Counted from the stretch's first letter, positions 29,433 through 40,067 are shown. The stretch is 64,000 nucleotides of DNA from Sphingorhabdus sp. EL138 (GCF_945890115.1 NZ_CAMDCK010000012.1:28982-92981); one strand, 5' to 3'. The notes: a model not told the origin generated them from the letters alone. Numbers and translations are program-made.

Positions 29433-31265
29433 TCACTTACGCGTGGCAATCCACGCGTCGACTTGCTCTTCGAGTACATCCAATGGCACCGGACCTGATT
29501 TCAGCACCGTGTCGTGGAACCCGCGTATGTCAAATTTCTTGCCCAGCGCCTTTTGCGCCTTGCCGCGCAGTTCGCTGATTTTCAGGCGGCCAACCATATA
29601 GGCGGTCGCTTGGCCGGGATAGATGATGTAGCGCTCAATCGCCTTCACAATGCCGCCCGGTGCATCGGCGCTATTGTCCTCGACATATTTGATCGCTTGT
29701 TCGCGGGTCCAGCGTTTGTGGTGCAGACCGCTATCAACCACCAAGCGAATCGCGCGGTGGAGTTCCAGTTGCAACCGGCCAAAATCCCGCGCGGGGTCAG
29801 TATAAAGGCCCATATCCTTGCCCAATTTCTCCGCATAGAGACCCCAGCCTTCGGAGTAAGCCGTGACGCCGCCAAATTGGCGGAATGCGGGCACGTCTTT
29901 GAGTTCGGTCTGGATTGCGCGCTGCATATGGTGGCCGGGAACGCCCTCATGGTAAAACAGCGCCTCAACCTCGGTCAGCGGCATATCCGCCATCTTATAC
30001 AAATTGGCATAATAGGTGCCGGGGCGCGAGCCGTCGGGGCTGGGGCTTTGGTAAAATGCCTTGCCCGCCGATTTTTCGCGGAAGGCCTCAACGGGTTTTA
30101 CGACCAAGGGGGCCTTGGGCAAAACGCCAAACCATTTGGGTAGCAAGGGCGTGATCGCATCCTGCGCCTTTTGTGTTTCCGAAAGATACAAGGCGCGACC
30201 TTCGGCGGTTTCGGCTGCGTAGAATTTGGGTTCGGTGCGCATATAATTGAAGAAGGCCTGAAGATCGCCCTTCACGCCCATCTTTTTCTGGACGACACCC
30301 ATTTCCTTATGAATGCGCGCCACTTGCGCGAGGCCCAGATTGTGGATCTGGTCCGGCGTCATATCGGTCGTGGTATAATTGGCGAGGCGCTCGGCATAAT
30401 AGCCCGCGCCATCCTTAAACCGCCAAACACCATCGTCGGTTCCAGCGACCTTTTCCTGCGCCGTCATTTCGGCAATCAACGCCTCATAAGCAGGCTTTAC
30501 TGACGCGTTCAGCGCCTGCGCCGCGTCCGCGATCAGCAGGTCTTTTTCGGTCTGGCTGATTTTGAGCTTGGCTACCTTCGCCTTGAAATCGGCATATAGA
30601 GGCGCATCGGGGCCGTCGCCAAAGGGCGCGCCCGTGATGACGTTGCGCGCGTCATTAATGACATAAGGATACACCCATTTGGGCGGCATAATGCCTTGCG
30701 CTGCACGCGCCTTGGCTTGGCCAATGGCCTCCATCATGCCAGGGCCAAGGCCATAGAGGCGGCTGACATAAGCACGCGCGTCAGACTTTGTGTCGACGCG
30801 GTGAATGTTGATAAGGAACGCTGGCAATTGGCTTTGCGCGCCATTCATCTGGTCAAAGACATAGCCATAATCATTATATTTAAAGGCCGCTTCGCTGCGT
30901 TCAGCGCGTTTTTCAAACAAGCGGTAGGACAGACGGTTTTCCGGCGAAAGCTTGGCAGGGTCAAAGCGGGCGCGCATTTCTGTGCGCGCGGAACGCTCGG
31001 CTGCATTCGCGCGCATCTCGCCAGCGGTGGAGAAATCCCCCCAACGGCCATAATCGCTGTCCTTGATACCGCGATAGGATTTGCCCAACGGCGAAAGCGC
31101 CAGTTGCTGCGCATCATATTCTTCGAAAAAGGCCTTGATCGCGGCATTTTGGTCAACTTCGGCCACAGCAGCGGGTGCAGGCGCCATGGTCTGGGCCATC
31201 GCAGGCGTACCCAATTGCGCCAATAAAAGGGCAAGGGCAGAAATCGCGGTTTTGTTAAGGCGCAT
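29433..31265 (-). CDS. DUF885 family protein (putative metallopeptidase-like), signal peptide
   Basis: ALFYHEGVPGHHMQRAIQTEL motif, N-terminal signal ALALLLAQLGTPAMA; ATG at 31265. Confidence 0.85.
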   Translation of the reverse strand: MRLNKTAISALALLLAQLGTPAMAQTMAPAPAAVAEVDQNAAIKAFFEEYDAQQLALSPLGKSYRGIKDSDYGRWGDFSTAGEMRANAAERSARTEMRARFDPAKLSPENRLSYRLFEKRAERSEAAFKYNDYGYVFDQMNGAQSQLPAFLINIHRVDTKSDARAYVSRLYGLGPGMMEAIGQAKARAAQGIMPPKWVYPYVINDARNVITGAPFGDGPDAPLYADFKAKVAKLKISQTEKDLLIADAAQALNASVKPAYEALIAEMTAQEKVAGTDDGVWRFKDGAGYYAERLANYTTTDMTPDQIHNLGLAQVARIHKEMGVVQKKMGVKGDLQAFFNYMRTEPKFYAAETAEGRALYLSETQKAQDAITPLLPKWFGVLPKAPLVVKPVEAFREKSAGKAFYQSPSPDGSRPGTYYANLYKMADMPLTEVEALFYHEGVPGHHMQRAIQTELKDVPAFRQFGGVTAYSEGWGLYAEKLGKDMGLYTDPARDFGRLQLELHRAIRLVVDSGLHHKRWTREQAIKYVEDNSADAPGGIVKAIERYIIYPGQATAYMVGRLKISELRGKAQKALGKKFDIRGFHDTVLKSGPVPLDVLEEQVDAWIATRK

Positions 31266-31395
31266 TCGAAACTCTCCTGAATATCTGTGTGGCAGCATCA
31301 TATCAGCAGGGCGGGCAAGGGAAAGCTATGTTTCCGTGGCTTGTCGAAACGGCAACGGTCTTTGTCGATGCCTAACACCATGACAGGCCGCGCCT

Positions 31396-31902
31396 TTATT
31401 CCCCGATCACCTTCGAAATCCGCGCAATTTCTCCATTTTGTGCTGCGACGTCTTCTATAACGGGTCGCTGCGCCTCAGTCAGAAGCGCGGCAAGGCCCGC
31501 GTCGCGCGCGCCTGCATCCAATATCAACCCGTCAAAGTCCCGCAAGGCGGCCACCGAATCGGCGCGCGTCTTGTCGAGCCGTGACAGCATAAGATGCGCG
31601 TTCACCCAAAGCTCGCTACCGGGGGAACTGCCCGCCGCCTTTGAAGCTATGGCCTGAACCGCCGCCAATGCACCTAGATATGCGCCATGCGCCGCTATGT
31701 GTCGCGCCTGCAGCGCGTCGGCTTTTGCAGCGAATGCACCCGATAACATCGATGGCGCAGCTGCCGATTCGATGGGCGCAGATATCGGCGCATCGGCCTC
31801 ATAACTCCGGGGCTCAAGCGAAGGAAATCCGCCCTCTTTCGTGCCGCATGCGGCAAGGAGCAGGAAAAGAAGTAACGGGGATGCAGGCTTGAAATTCAAC
31901 AT
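31396..31902 (-). CDS. Hypothetical lipoprotein
   Basis: Lipobox LLLAACG after hydrophobic N-terminus. Confidence 0.65.
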   Translation of the reverse strand: MLNFKPASPLLLFLLLAACGTKEGGFPSLEPRSYEADAPISAPIESAAAPSMLSGAFAAKADALQARHIAAHGAYLGALAAVQAIASKAAGSSPGSELWVNAHLMLSRLDKTRADSVAALRDFDGLILDAGARDAGLAALLTEAQRPVIEDVAAQNGEIARISKVIGE

Positions 31903-32129
31903 ATCCGCCGTCTAAGCCTGCTTGGGGGCGCATGCAAGCGCATCTCAATGGCGGCGCAGGCGGCATCATAAGGGCCAAAATGCGGGATTATACGTTGACA
32001 TAGATATTTGCTTGCACTAGCTGCGCCCATTCTTGCGTGACCCTGTTGAGATTCGTCTCCGCTATGTCATGCGCCCGAGCAACCCGCCCTTATAAGGCGC
32101 TAAGCTGTAGAAACGGATGAGTTAAAGCC

Positions 32130-32552
32130 ATGTTCGCAATCGTGCGCACAGGCGGCAAGCAATATCGCGTCGCCGCCGGAGATAAAATTGCAGTTGAAAA
32201 ACTGTCTGGTGAAGCGGGTGACAAGATCTCGCTGGGTGACATCCTTCTTGCCGGTGACGGTGACAAGGCGCAGGACGTAAACGGCTTGACCGTTTCTGCC
32301 GAGATCATTGCGCAAGAGCGCGGTGAAAAGGTAATCGTCTTCAAAAAGCGTCGCCGCCACAACTATCGCCGCAAGCAAGGTCATCGCCAGTCGTTGACGC
32401 TGCTGCGTATCCTTGCCGTTGGCAAGGAAGAAAAAAAGGCTGCTGCGCCGAAGGCTGAGAAGGTTGAGGCTGCTGCCACTGCTGCTCCTGCAAAGGAAGC
32501 CGCGCCAAAGAAAGCTGCGCCCAAAAAGGCTGCAGCCCCCAAGGAAGCTTGA
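32130..32552 (+). CDS. rplU: 50S ribosomal protein L21 with Ala/Lys-rich C-terminal extension
   Basis: [25 protein letters not shown]...[15 protein letters not shown]. Confidence 0.97.
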   Translation: MFAIVRTGGKQYRVAAGDKIAVEKLSGEAGDKISLGDILLAGDGDKAQDVNGLTVSAEIIAQERGEKVIVFKKRRRHNYRRKQGHRQSLTLLRILAVGKEEKKAAAPKAEKVEAAATAAPAKEAAPKKAAPKKAAAPKEA

Positions 32553-32583
32553 GCGGCAACGCTCTGACGTAGGAGTTTAGACC

Positions 32584-32853
32584 ATGGCACATAAAAAAGC
32601 AGGTGGTTCGTCACGCAACGGTCGCGATTCAGCAGGCCGTCGCCTTGGCGTGAAGAAGTTCGGTGGCGAAAACGTCATCGGCGGCAACATCATTATCCGT
32701 CAGCGCGGCACGAAGGTGTATCCTGGTTCGGGCGTTGGCCTTGGCAAAGACCACACTTTGTTCGCGCTCGTCGAAGGCCGCGTGCGATTCCATGCTGGCA
32801 AACTCGGCCGCAAATATGTGTCGGTCGATATGCCAGCGATGGCCGCCGAATAA
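32584..32853 (+). CDS. rpmA: 50S ribosomal protein L27
   Basis: [29 protein letters not shown]. Confidence 0.98.
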   Translation: MAHKKAGGSSRNGRDSAGRRLGVKKFGGENVIGGNIIIRQRGTKVYPGSGVGLGKDHTLFALVEGRVRFHAGKLGRKYVSVDMPAMAAE

Positions 32854-32926
32854 ACAGGACAATCGATACCGGGTTGTCCAGACGGATGACCCGGAAATCA
32901 TGTCAGGTGGTTTCCACCTTTGAACA

Positions 32927-32959
32927 GGGAGACGGGTCAACCGGTCTCCCTTTCTTTTT
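32927..32959 (+). terminator. Rho-independent terminator after rplU-rpmA
   Basis: GGGAGAC ... GTCTCCC stem followed by TTTCTTTTT. Confidence 0.8.
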
Positions 32960-33053
32960 GTCTCATTCTCCCTGTTCTCAGCCTCCTGCGGAGGAACTGT
33001 AATATGGCTGTCGCTTTGTCATGCAAGGGGCGGCGCAGAACCGGAGAGAAACA

Positions 33054-33644
33054 ATGTTCGCGAGGACGGAAAGATTATTGTTGCGGCCAAGCTGGGCAGA
33101 GGATGCAGCCGAATTGCATCAGGCGATTGCCGATGAAGGCATCGTCCGCAACCTTGCAAGCGCACCATGGCCTTATACCGCCGCCGACGCCGTGCGCTTT
33201 GCAATGCAAGAGCATGATGCGCTCTATCCTGCCTTTTTGCTCATGCTGCGCACCCATGGTGCACCGCGCCTGATTGGTGCATGTGGCATTGGCAATTATG
33301 ACGGCAGCGCCGAATTGGGCTATTGGATAGCACGTCCTTATTGGGGCCTTGGCTTTGCAACCGAAGCCAGCCGCGCCGTGATCCATATCGCCAGGGCCAT
33401 TGGCCACAAGAAGCTCATCGCCAGCAACTTCACCGATAACCCCGGTTCGGGCAACGTGCTGCGCAAGGTCGGCTTTCGACAGAACGGCAAGACTGCCTTG
33501 CGGCACAGCAACGGCCGCCCCGAGGCAATGACATGCGCTTTGTATGAAAAAACACTGGATGGTGCAGGTTTAGAACCCACGTCCATGCCACCATTGCCAG
33601 CGATCAACATCCGCGCGCAAATGGAACGGCGTCAGGCAGCTTAG
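33054..33644 (+). CDS. GNAT family N-acetyltransferase (RimJ/RimL-like)
   Basis: FARTERLLLRPSW...AELGYWIARPYWGLGFATEASRAVIHIA...NPGSGNVLRKVGF. Confidence 0.88.
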   Translation: MFARTERLLLRPSWAEDAAELHQAIADEGIVRNLASAPWPYTAADAVRFAMQEHDALYPAFLLMLRTHGAPRLIGACGIGNYDGSAELGYWIARPYWGLGFATEASRAVIHIARAIGHKKLIASNFTDNPGSGNVLRKVGFRQNGKTALRHSNGRPEAMTCALYEKTLDGAGLEPTSMPPLPAINIRAQMERRQAA

Positions 33645-33731
33645 TGGCGGAAGCGCCTGCTTCATTGTCCGCCTGCGGTTAGTATTCAGGCACGGGTTCG
33701 CGCCGTAAGCTGAGAAAATCTTCTTCGCTCT

Positions 33732-34517
33732 CTAGAAGGCAACAAGCGCCTTTGCGTCGTGTGAAAAAATGATCTTTGCGTTGCCAGACGTGACTATGCA
33801 GTCACCCTTGGCAGCGACCTCGCCATCTGTGTCGACCTGGCCTGATAGCGGCGTAATCCAGATATTCCCTGACGGTGGCAGTGCCTGCACTTCGTTTATG
33901 TCAGAGACATACCAAAGCTGAAAATGTGGACCTTCAACCAGCTGCGATGATAAATCAGCGCGTCCGGACCGGGCATCGGTATATGGTTTTGCAAACGATA
34001 CAGACACGCCATCGTCAAGATGCAGCGGACGGTCGCGACCATAATCATAAAGACGATAGGTGATGTCCGCATATTGCTGAACCTCGATAAGACTTACCCC
34101 GGCCCCGATGGCGTGGACTGTCCCAGCAGGAATATAAAAATAATCTCCCGCAGACACTTTTTTCCAGTCCATCAAAGCTTCAATCTCGCCTGAAAGTGAC
34201 GCCGCGTAAAGTTCTTCGCTACTAAGTGGGCGCTTGGTTCCAATTCCAATGACCGCGCCTGGTTCTGCGTCCACAACGTAGCAGCACTCTTCTTTGCCTG
34301 ACGGCATGCCCCGCGCGCGTGCCTGCGCGTCATTAGGGTGGACCTGAATTGAGAGCCGCTCGGACGTAAAAAGCCACTTCACCAGAATTGGCAAAGGCGC
34401 TTCGGTTTTAGCGCTATACCAGATTTCGCCTACGCGGCGGCCGCTGGTGGTGCCAAATTCCGCCGGAATATCTGTTCTACCCCAGGGTTTATCAACAAGA
34501 TGCTTGGTAACCTTCAT
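33732..34517 (-). CDS. manA: Class I mannose-6-phosphate isomerase
   Basis: KVTKHLVDKPWGR...LSIQVHPNDAQARA...KEECCYVVDA...FYIPAGTVHAIG. Confidence 0.88.
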   Translation of the reverse strand: MKVTKHLVDKPWGRTDIPAEFGTTSGRRVGEIWYSAKTEAPLPILVKWLFTSERLSIQVHPNDAQARARGMPSGKEECCYVVDAEPGAVIGIGTKRPLSSEELYAASLSGEIEALMDWKKVSAGDYFYIPAGTVHAIGAGVSLIEVQQYADITYRLYDYGRDRPLHLDDGVSVSFAKPYTDARSGRADLSSQLVEGPHFQLWYVSDINEVQALPPSGNIWITPLSGQVDTDGEVAAKGDCIVTSGNAKIIFSHDAKALVAF

Positions 34518-34721
34518 AGTGCAATCAATAGCAGAACCTGCCCACTTTTCCATTCCAAAACCCTACCATAGCTTATATCTAACTATAACTAACTATATGT
34601 GACAAGAGTTTACAATAATTAACAGTCTTAATCTCGATAGTGATTGCATTAATACCCGTATTTTCCGAACAAGAGAAGTGTAACCGCTTTTGGGGGTTTG
34701 ACAGATCGCCCATAATCGGAA

Positions 34722-35813
34722 ATGGCGCTTGTTAACTCATGCCCAACCGCTGGAGACTTTGTGTTCATTAGTCCTGTAATCTTGTCGGGTGGTGGCGGTA
34801 CGCGTCTTTGGCCGTTATCAACGCCGCAAACGCCTAAGCAGTTTTTGGCGCTCACCGGCGCGCATACGATGTTTCAGTTGACGGTGCTGCGGGTGATGGA
34901 CCGCGAACGCTTCACCGCGCCAATTATCGTCGCCAACGCCGCGCATGCGGGGATTGTCAGCGCGCAATTGGCCGAAATCGGCGTAACTGATGCGACCATC
35001 TTGCTTGAGCCCTGTGCGCGCAATACAGCGCCGGCGATTGCGCTGGCCGCACTCGCCGTAGGTACGCCAGAAACAGTTATGCTGGTGATGCCAAGCGATC
35101 ATGTCATCACGGATGAAACGGCATTTCACGCGGCATCAGCGGCGCTTTTGCCTGTAGTTCAAGATGGTTGGCTCGCCACTTATGGGATCAACCCGACCGG
35201 ACCCGAGACAGGCTATGGATATATCCAGACGGGTTCCGCCGTTGGTGTCGGTGTGCACGCCGTGCAACGTTTTGTGGAGAAGCCTGACGCGGCACGCGCT
35301 GCGGCTATGATTGCGGCAGGGGATCATGCATGGAATGGCGGTATTTTCCTGTTTCGCGCGGACACCTATCTTGACGCAGTGGCAATCTTCGCTCCGCAAA
35401 TGGACGCATCGGTTCGCGGCGCAATGTCGAAGGCGCAGCGCGCCGGCAATCACATACATCCCGACGCCGATAGCTTCGCCTTCAGTCCCGCAGACAGTAT
35501 TGATTATGCCATTATGGAAAAGGCGGAGAAGGTCGCAGTCGCTCCTGTGAGCATGGGTTGGTCAGACGTCGGCAGCTGGGACGCGTTGCACGATATCGGT
35601 GACAAGGACGCCCATGGAAACGTCCTGTCTGGCGCCGTCCGTGTCAATGAAAGTCACGGCAACCTTATTCACGCAAATGGCATCCGCGTGTCGGTGCATA
35701 ATGTTGACGACTTGCTTATCATCGCGAACGGTAATGAAGTCATGATCCTGCCCCGCGGAACGAGCCAGAAAGTAAGGGATTTTGCAATCGAAGTGCCCGT
35801 CAATAATATTTAG
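34722..35813 (+). CDS. manC: Mannose-1-phosphate guanylyltransferase (exact start uncertain)
   Basis: PVILSGGGGTRLWPLSTPQTPKQFLAL...FVEKPD...WNGGIFLF. Confidence 0.92.
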   Translation: MALVNSCPTAGDFVFISPVILSGGGGTRLWPLSTPQTPKQFLALTGAHTMFQLTVLRVMDRERFTAPIIVANAAHAGIVSAQLAEIGVTDATILLEPCARNTAPAIALAALAVGTPETVMLVMPSDHVITDETAFHAASAALLPVVQDGWLATYGINPTGPETGYGYIQTGSAVGVGVHAVQRFVEKPDAARAAAMIAAGDHAWNGGIFLFRADTYLDAVAIFAPQMDASVRGAMSKAQRAGNHIHPDADSFAFSPADSIDYAIMEKAEKVAVAPVSMGWSDVGSWDALHDIGDKDAHGNVLSGAVRVNESHGNLIHANGIRVSVHNVDDLLIIANGNEVMILPRGTSQKVRDFAIEVPVNNI

Positions 35814-35983
35814 CCAATCGCCCGCTAATCATAAGAACATTCTGCAGGGTTGCCTGCCAATCCCCATGGATGTGCGCTTCAGTTGCCGTTTAATTGGACG
35901 GGCTTGAAACGCCAAATGCATACAGAATGTCGGTAGTCAGGATTTTTAGATCTTAGACAAAACCAATTGGGCGGCCTACTAAC

Positions 35984-37129
35984 TTGCTATACTATTCGCC
36001 GGCCAAAGCAGGAAGAAGCGCGCCTATGTTTAAAATCAGTGCCGCCTTAGGGCCCATGTCGCCGAATCGAATGAAAGTGATTGTCACTTTTATACTTCGG
36101 GGCTGCGCCTTTGGTGCCCTTTTATCATTTCCCGCTAAGGCGCAGGCGATGGATGAGCTTGCTGTTGTCGATTTCGAAGTGCTGGATAAGCTGATGGTAG
36201 CTGATCAAGCGCATGTGCCTGCACTCGGCCTGCTGACCGCGCCTGATCCTGCACCAACGGATAGCATCAACGAGGATGCTCGCATTGGGCCATTACAGGG
36301 CGAGCCTGCGTTGCCGCATGACCAAGACCGCCCGTTCAATGCGGATGTCCCACCGCGCGCTTATGCCTCATTTGGCGAAGATGTTAAGGCTATAAAATGG
36401 GAATTTGCCGCAGTGGCAGGCTATTACACTGCCCTAAATGCACCCAAGCTACTCAAAGATCCCCGCTGGCCAACAACACAGAAAGAGGGCTGGTTCGGTC
36501 GTTCAACAAAAAACCTTGGTGTCGACAAACTCGCCCATGCCTATTCCGCTTATATCATAAGCGAACTGCTCTACGGCCGTATTAAGCGTAAAGTCGGCGA
36601 TGCACCGGGAATAGAGCTTACTGCAGCCGCCTTGGCGTCGGGTATAATGCTATGGTCGGAAGCTTTTGACAGCATTGAACCAACCAGCGGTTGGTCTTGG
36701 GAAGATGTTGCTTTCAATTCCCTTGGGGCGGGTTTTTCGGTGATGCGCAATTCCGTGCCGGGCTTAGAGGATAAGCTTGATTTTCGGCTGCTGATCCAGC
36801 CGAATGAGGACATCTATACCGTAAAAGGTAAAGAGCATTTTCGGCAGCAGCGTTATCTTTTTGCGATGAAACTTGCAGGTTTCAAAGCATTTAAACAGAC
36901 CCCGCTCCGATATGTGGAACTGCATCTCGGTTATCGGGCTGACGACTTTTTAAATGAAGACAGGGATGCCGGAATTACGCCCAAACGGCATGTTTTTGCT
37001 GGTATCGGTATTAATCTTAAAGAATTGCTCTTTAAGAACGCCCGCACCCGCAAAGGGCGCGCGGTGGGTGAGGTGCTTGCATATTTTCAACCGCCTTTCA
37101 CGAGCATGCACCACGATCTCACCAAGTGA
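35984..37129 (+). CDS. DUF2279 (YfiM-like) family protein (start may be 36026)
   Basis: STKNLGVDKLAHAYSAYIISELLYGRI...WSEAFDSIEPTSGWSWEDVAFNSLGAGF. Confidence 0.7.
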   Translation: MLYYSPAKAGRSAPMFKISAALGPMSPNRMKVIVTFILRGCAFGALLSFPAKAQAMDELAVVDFEVLDKLMVADQAHVPALGLLTAPDPAPTDSINEDARIGPLQGEPALPHDQDRPFNADVPPRAYASFGEDVKAIKWEFAAVAGYYTALNAPKLLKDPRWPTTQKEGWFGRSTKNLGVDKLAHAYSAYIISELLYGRIKRKVGDAPGIELTAAALASGIMLWSEAFDSIEPTSGWSWEDVAFNSLGAGFSVMRNSVPGLEDKLDFRLLIQPNEDIYTVKGKEHFRQQRYLFAMKLAGFKAFKQTPLRYVELHLGYRADDFLNEDRDAGITPKRHVFAGIGINLKELLFKNARTRKGRAVGEVLAYFQPPFTSMHHDLTK

Positions 37130-37270
37130 TCAAGTGAAGCCATTTCGCGATAGACCTTCCGCTTTTCCTTTCAGTTGCGCAACGCAATGTCCGAATAAAT
37201 GTCCTCTTTTGGGCCTGGGACCATGTTGCTCCGTACAATCCGACAGCAATGTTCGATGCGCGAATACAGT

Positions 37271-37310
37271 CGCAGTTTACTGCGCAACGCGCTTGGATAT
37301 CTAAAGATAT
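37271..37310. promoter_or_regulatory. Two adjacent 6-2-6 inverted repeats, candidate TetR operator
   Basis: CGCAGT-TT-ACTGCG (37271-37284) and ATATCT-AA-AGATAT (37297-37310), 39-78 bp upstream of the TetR ATG. Confidence 0.4.
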
Positions 37311-37348
37311 TGGCGTAGCGTTGTAAAATCATCGAAGTAGCGGCGAAC

Positions 37349-37981
37349 ATGGCAACAAAAGCATCCAAGATTATCGATTTTAAAGACGTCGGCATGCCGC
37401 GCCGGTTAAGCCCGGAGGCGAGCCGGATGGCGGCGCTTGAGGCGGCGCGCAGCCTGTTGCTTGAGACAGGGCCGCAGGCGGTTACTCTAAAGGCGGTCGC
37501 CGGACAGATCGGGCGGACGCATGCTAATTTGCTGCATCATTTTGGGTCTGCGTCGGGGCTTCAGCGGGCGTTAGCGGCCTATATGGGCGAAAATATCTGT
37601 AGTAAGGTTGCAGGGGCCGTCGCACAAATGCGTGGGGGGGTGGTGACGCCGCATGAGCTTGCAGATTTAATCTTTGATCAATTCGACCGCGAAGGTGCAG
37701 GCGCGCTCGCGTCTTGGATGCTGCTGTCCGGAAATGAAGACGCGCTCGACCCCATTGTGGAGGCAATCCACAAGCTGGTGGACGAAATTGCCGAAGACGG
37801 GCACGCCGACACCTCGCTGCATGAGCTGACCCTTGAGATGGTACTTATGGCGCTTGGTGATGCCTTGCTGGGCGGGCCCTTGTCGGCGGCGCTTGGCTTG
37901 CCGCGCACGGCGGGAAGGCAGATTGCTGGCCGAAAGCTGGCGGCCGCGTTCGATGAGGTGCAGGCACAGTTGAAGCCGTAA
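37349..37981 (+). CDS. TetR/AcrR family transcriptional regulator
   Basis: N-terminal HTH: RMAALEAARSLLLETGPQAVTLKAVAGQIGRTHANLLHHFGSASGLQRAL. Confidence 0.82.
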   Translation: MATKASKIIDFKDVGMPRRLSPEASRMAALEAARSLLLETGPQAVTLKAVAGQIGRTHANLLHHFGSASGLQRALAAYMGENICSKVAGAVAQMRGGVVTPHELADLIFDQFDREGAGALASWMLLSGNEDALDPIVEAIHKLVDEIAEDGHADTSLHELTLEMVLMALGDALLGGPLSAALGLPRTAGRQIAGRKLAAAFDEVQAQLKP

Positions 37982-37983
37982 GT

Positions 37984-38967
37984 TTACGACTCAGCTGCGT
38001 AATGCTGCCGATACCAATCGGCGAATTTTTGCAGACCTTCGGCCAGCATGACCTTTGGCTTGTAACCCGTGAGCGCGTGGAGCTTCGACACGTCGGCATA
38101 GGTCGCGGTGACGTCGCCCGGTTGCATGGGCCGCATAATTTTGACCGCCTCTCGCCCGATCGCCTTTTCGAGCGTCTCGATCATGTCCATCAGGCCAACC
38201 GGATGGCTATCGCCAATGTTCAGAATCCTGTGTTCGCCGCGTGCAGGCGGGTGATCGAGCGACCCGATGATGCCGTCAACAATGTCGTCGATATAGGTAA
38301 AGTCACGCGCCATCTCACCATTGCCGTAAACCTCAATCGCCTCACCGCGCAGGATTTTTTGCGTGAAGCTGAAATAGGCCATGTCGGGCCGTCCCCAAGG
38401 GCCGTAAACGGTGAAGAAGCGCAGGCCAGTCTGCGGAAAGCCATAAAGTTTGGCATAAGACTGGCTCATCAATTCGCACGCGCGCTTGGTCGCGGCGTAC
38501 AGCGACACAGGGTCGTTGGCGGGTTCATCCTCCTTAAAGCCTTCGCCGCCCCGTGGTTTATCACCATAGACCGAGCTCGACGAAGCGTAGACCAGATGTT
38601 CAAAGCCCTCGGCGTGCCGGCACGCCTCCATCACCGACAAATGACCCGCCAGGTTGGACCGTTCATAGGCGAAGGGGTTTTCAAGGCTGTAGCGGACGCC
38701 CGCCTGCGCCGCGAGATGCACCACGCGCACAATATTATTGTCGCGAACCATTTCCTGCATCTTGTCGGCGTCGGCGATGTCGAGGCGTTCAAAGGCGAAG
38801 CTATTTATGCCGCTAAAGGTCGCAAGCCGCGCTTCTTTCAAGGCGGGGTCGTAATAATCATTGACGATGTCGACGCCAATGACCCGCTCGCCGCGGGCCA
38901 ACAACCGGTGCGCCACGGCGTGGCCAATAAAGCCAGCAGCGCCTGTTACAAGGATGGGGGTCGGCAT
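37984..38967 (-). CDS. NAD-dependent epimerase, UDP-glucuronate 4-epimerase-like
   Basis: PILVTGAAGFIGHAVAHRLLARGERVIGVDIVNDYYDPALKEARL...GRPDMAYFSFTQKILRGEAIEVYGNGEMARDFTYIDDIV. Confidence 0.85.
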   Translation of the reverse strand: MPTPILVTGAAGFIGHAVAHRLLARGERVIGVDIVNDYYDPALKEARLATFSGINSFAFERLDIADADKMQEMVRDNNIVRVVHLAAQAGVRYSLENPFAYERSNLAGHLSVMEACRHAEGFEHLVYASSSSVYGDKPRGGEGFKEDEPANDPVSLYAATKRACELMSQSYAKLYGFPQTGLRFFTVYGPWGRPDMAYFSFTQKILRGEAIEVYGNGEMARDFTYIDDIVDGIIGSLDHPPARGEHRILNIGDSHPVGLMDMIETLEKAIGREAVKIMRPMQPGDVTATYADVSKLHALTGYKPKVMLAEGLQKFADWYRQHYAAES

Positions 38968-39114
38968 CTCAAACACTATCCTCAGCTATAAAAAGCACAT
39001 TCGCGGCGTCCAGCGGAAGCATAGATTCCCACCTCATGCCCAATGCCTTAACACCCGGCCGCGATTAAGCAAAATTCGCGCAGCCGCCGGAGCCTCCAAA
39101 AACCGCGCTGAGCG

Positions 39115-39960
39115 CTAAATCGCCAGATTATCAATCAACCGCGTCTTGCCCATCTTGGCCGCGGCCAAGAGCCGCGCTGGCCCGCCGTCGAAATGCTGCA
39201 GTTCTTCCAAGGTCATAGCATCTGCCAGCGCAAAATAATCCACCCGCGCAAAGCCGGCGGCGAGGAGGTCGGCCGAGGCCTTGGCAAGTGTTTGGCCGAC
39301 ATCATCCCCTGCACGGATCTGCGCCGCGGCTTGGCCCAAGGCAACTGGCAAAGCCAAGGCCGCCGCCCGTTCGTCTGCCGTGAGATAGGCGTTGCGCGAC
39401 GACAGAGCGAGGCCATCGGCGTCACGCACAATCGGAACCCCTAATATGTCCAACGCGAAGTCAAGATCACGCGCCATCTGCCGGATGACGGCCAGTTGTT
39501 GAAAATCCTTTTCTCCGAAAAGTGCAACATCCGGCTGAACCTGATTAAACAATTTGGCGACCACCAGCGCAACGCCGTCAAAATGGCCGGGCCGCGCTGT
39601 GCCGCAATAGCCATTGCTTGGGCCATCGACATGCACTTGCGTTGCAAAGCCCGTTGGATACATCGCAGCCACTTGTGGCGCCCATAATATATCAACCCCA
39701 GCCGCGCGCAGCAATTCAGCGTCACGTTCCATCGTGCGTGGATAGGATTCGAGATCTTCATTCGGTCCAAATTGGGTCGGGTTGACGAAGATCGACACAA
39801 CCACCGCATCCGCGCTTTGCCGCGCCTGTTCGACTAAGGTCATATGGCCGTCATGCAACGCGCCCATGGTCGGGACTAACGCAATGCGCCGCTTGGCGTC
39901 ACGCAGCGCCGCAATATGGTGCCTTAATGCGTCAAGCTGATTGATGGTTTGCACGTCCAC
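39115..39960 (-). CDS. panC: Pantothenate synthetase
   Basis: [21 protein letters not shown]...[22 protein letters not shown]...[15 protein letters not shown]. Confidence 0.96.
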   Translation of the reverse strand: MDVQTINQLDALRHHIAALRDAKRRIALVPTMGALHDGHMTLVEQARQSADAVVVSIFVNPTQFGPNEDLESYPRTMERDAELLRAAGVDILWAPQVAAMYPTGFATQVHVDGPSNGYCGTARPGHFDGVALVVAKLFNQVQPDVALFGEKDFQQLAVIRQMARDLDFALDILGVPIVRDADGLALSSRNAYLTADERAAALALPVALGQAAAQIRAGDDVGQTLAKASADLLAAGFARVDYFALADAMTLEELQHFDGGPARLLAAAKMGKTRLIDNLAI

Positions 39961-40067
39961 GTCGCCTTGTTTATTGGCCTTTGTTGAACCCGCCTATGCG
40001 GGAGGGTGCAGCGACAATTCAAGGCAAATGTCGCGGCGTACAATATTTGGGGCAGATCTGGGGAATT

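Noticed and set aside
29514-30143. 209-aa plus-strand ORF
   Set aside because: Antisense to the DUF885 gene; no family signature.
31995-32023. Possible sigma70-type promoter upstream of rplU (TTGACA, then TAGCTG after 17 bp)
   Set aside because: The -35 is good but the -10 is poor; not enough to call without TSS data.
38002-38991. 329-aa plus-strand ORF
   Set aside because: Fully antisense to the clearly recognisable UDP-glucuronate epimerase; Arg/His-rich shadow ORF.
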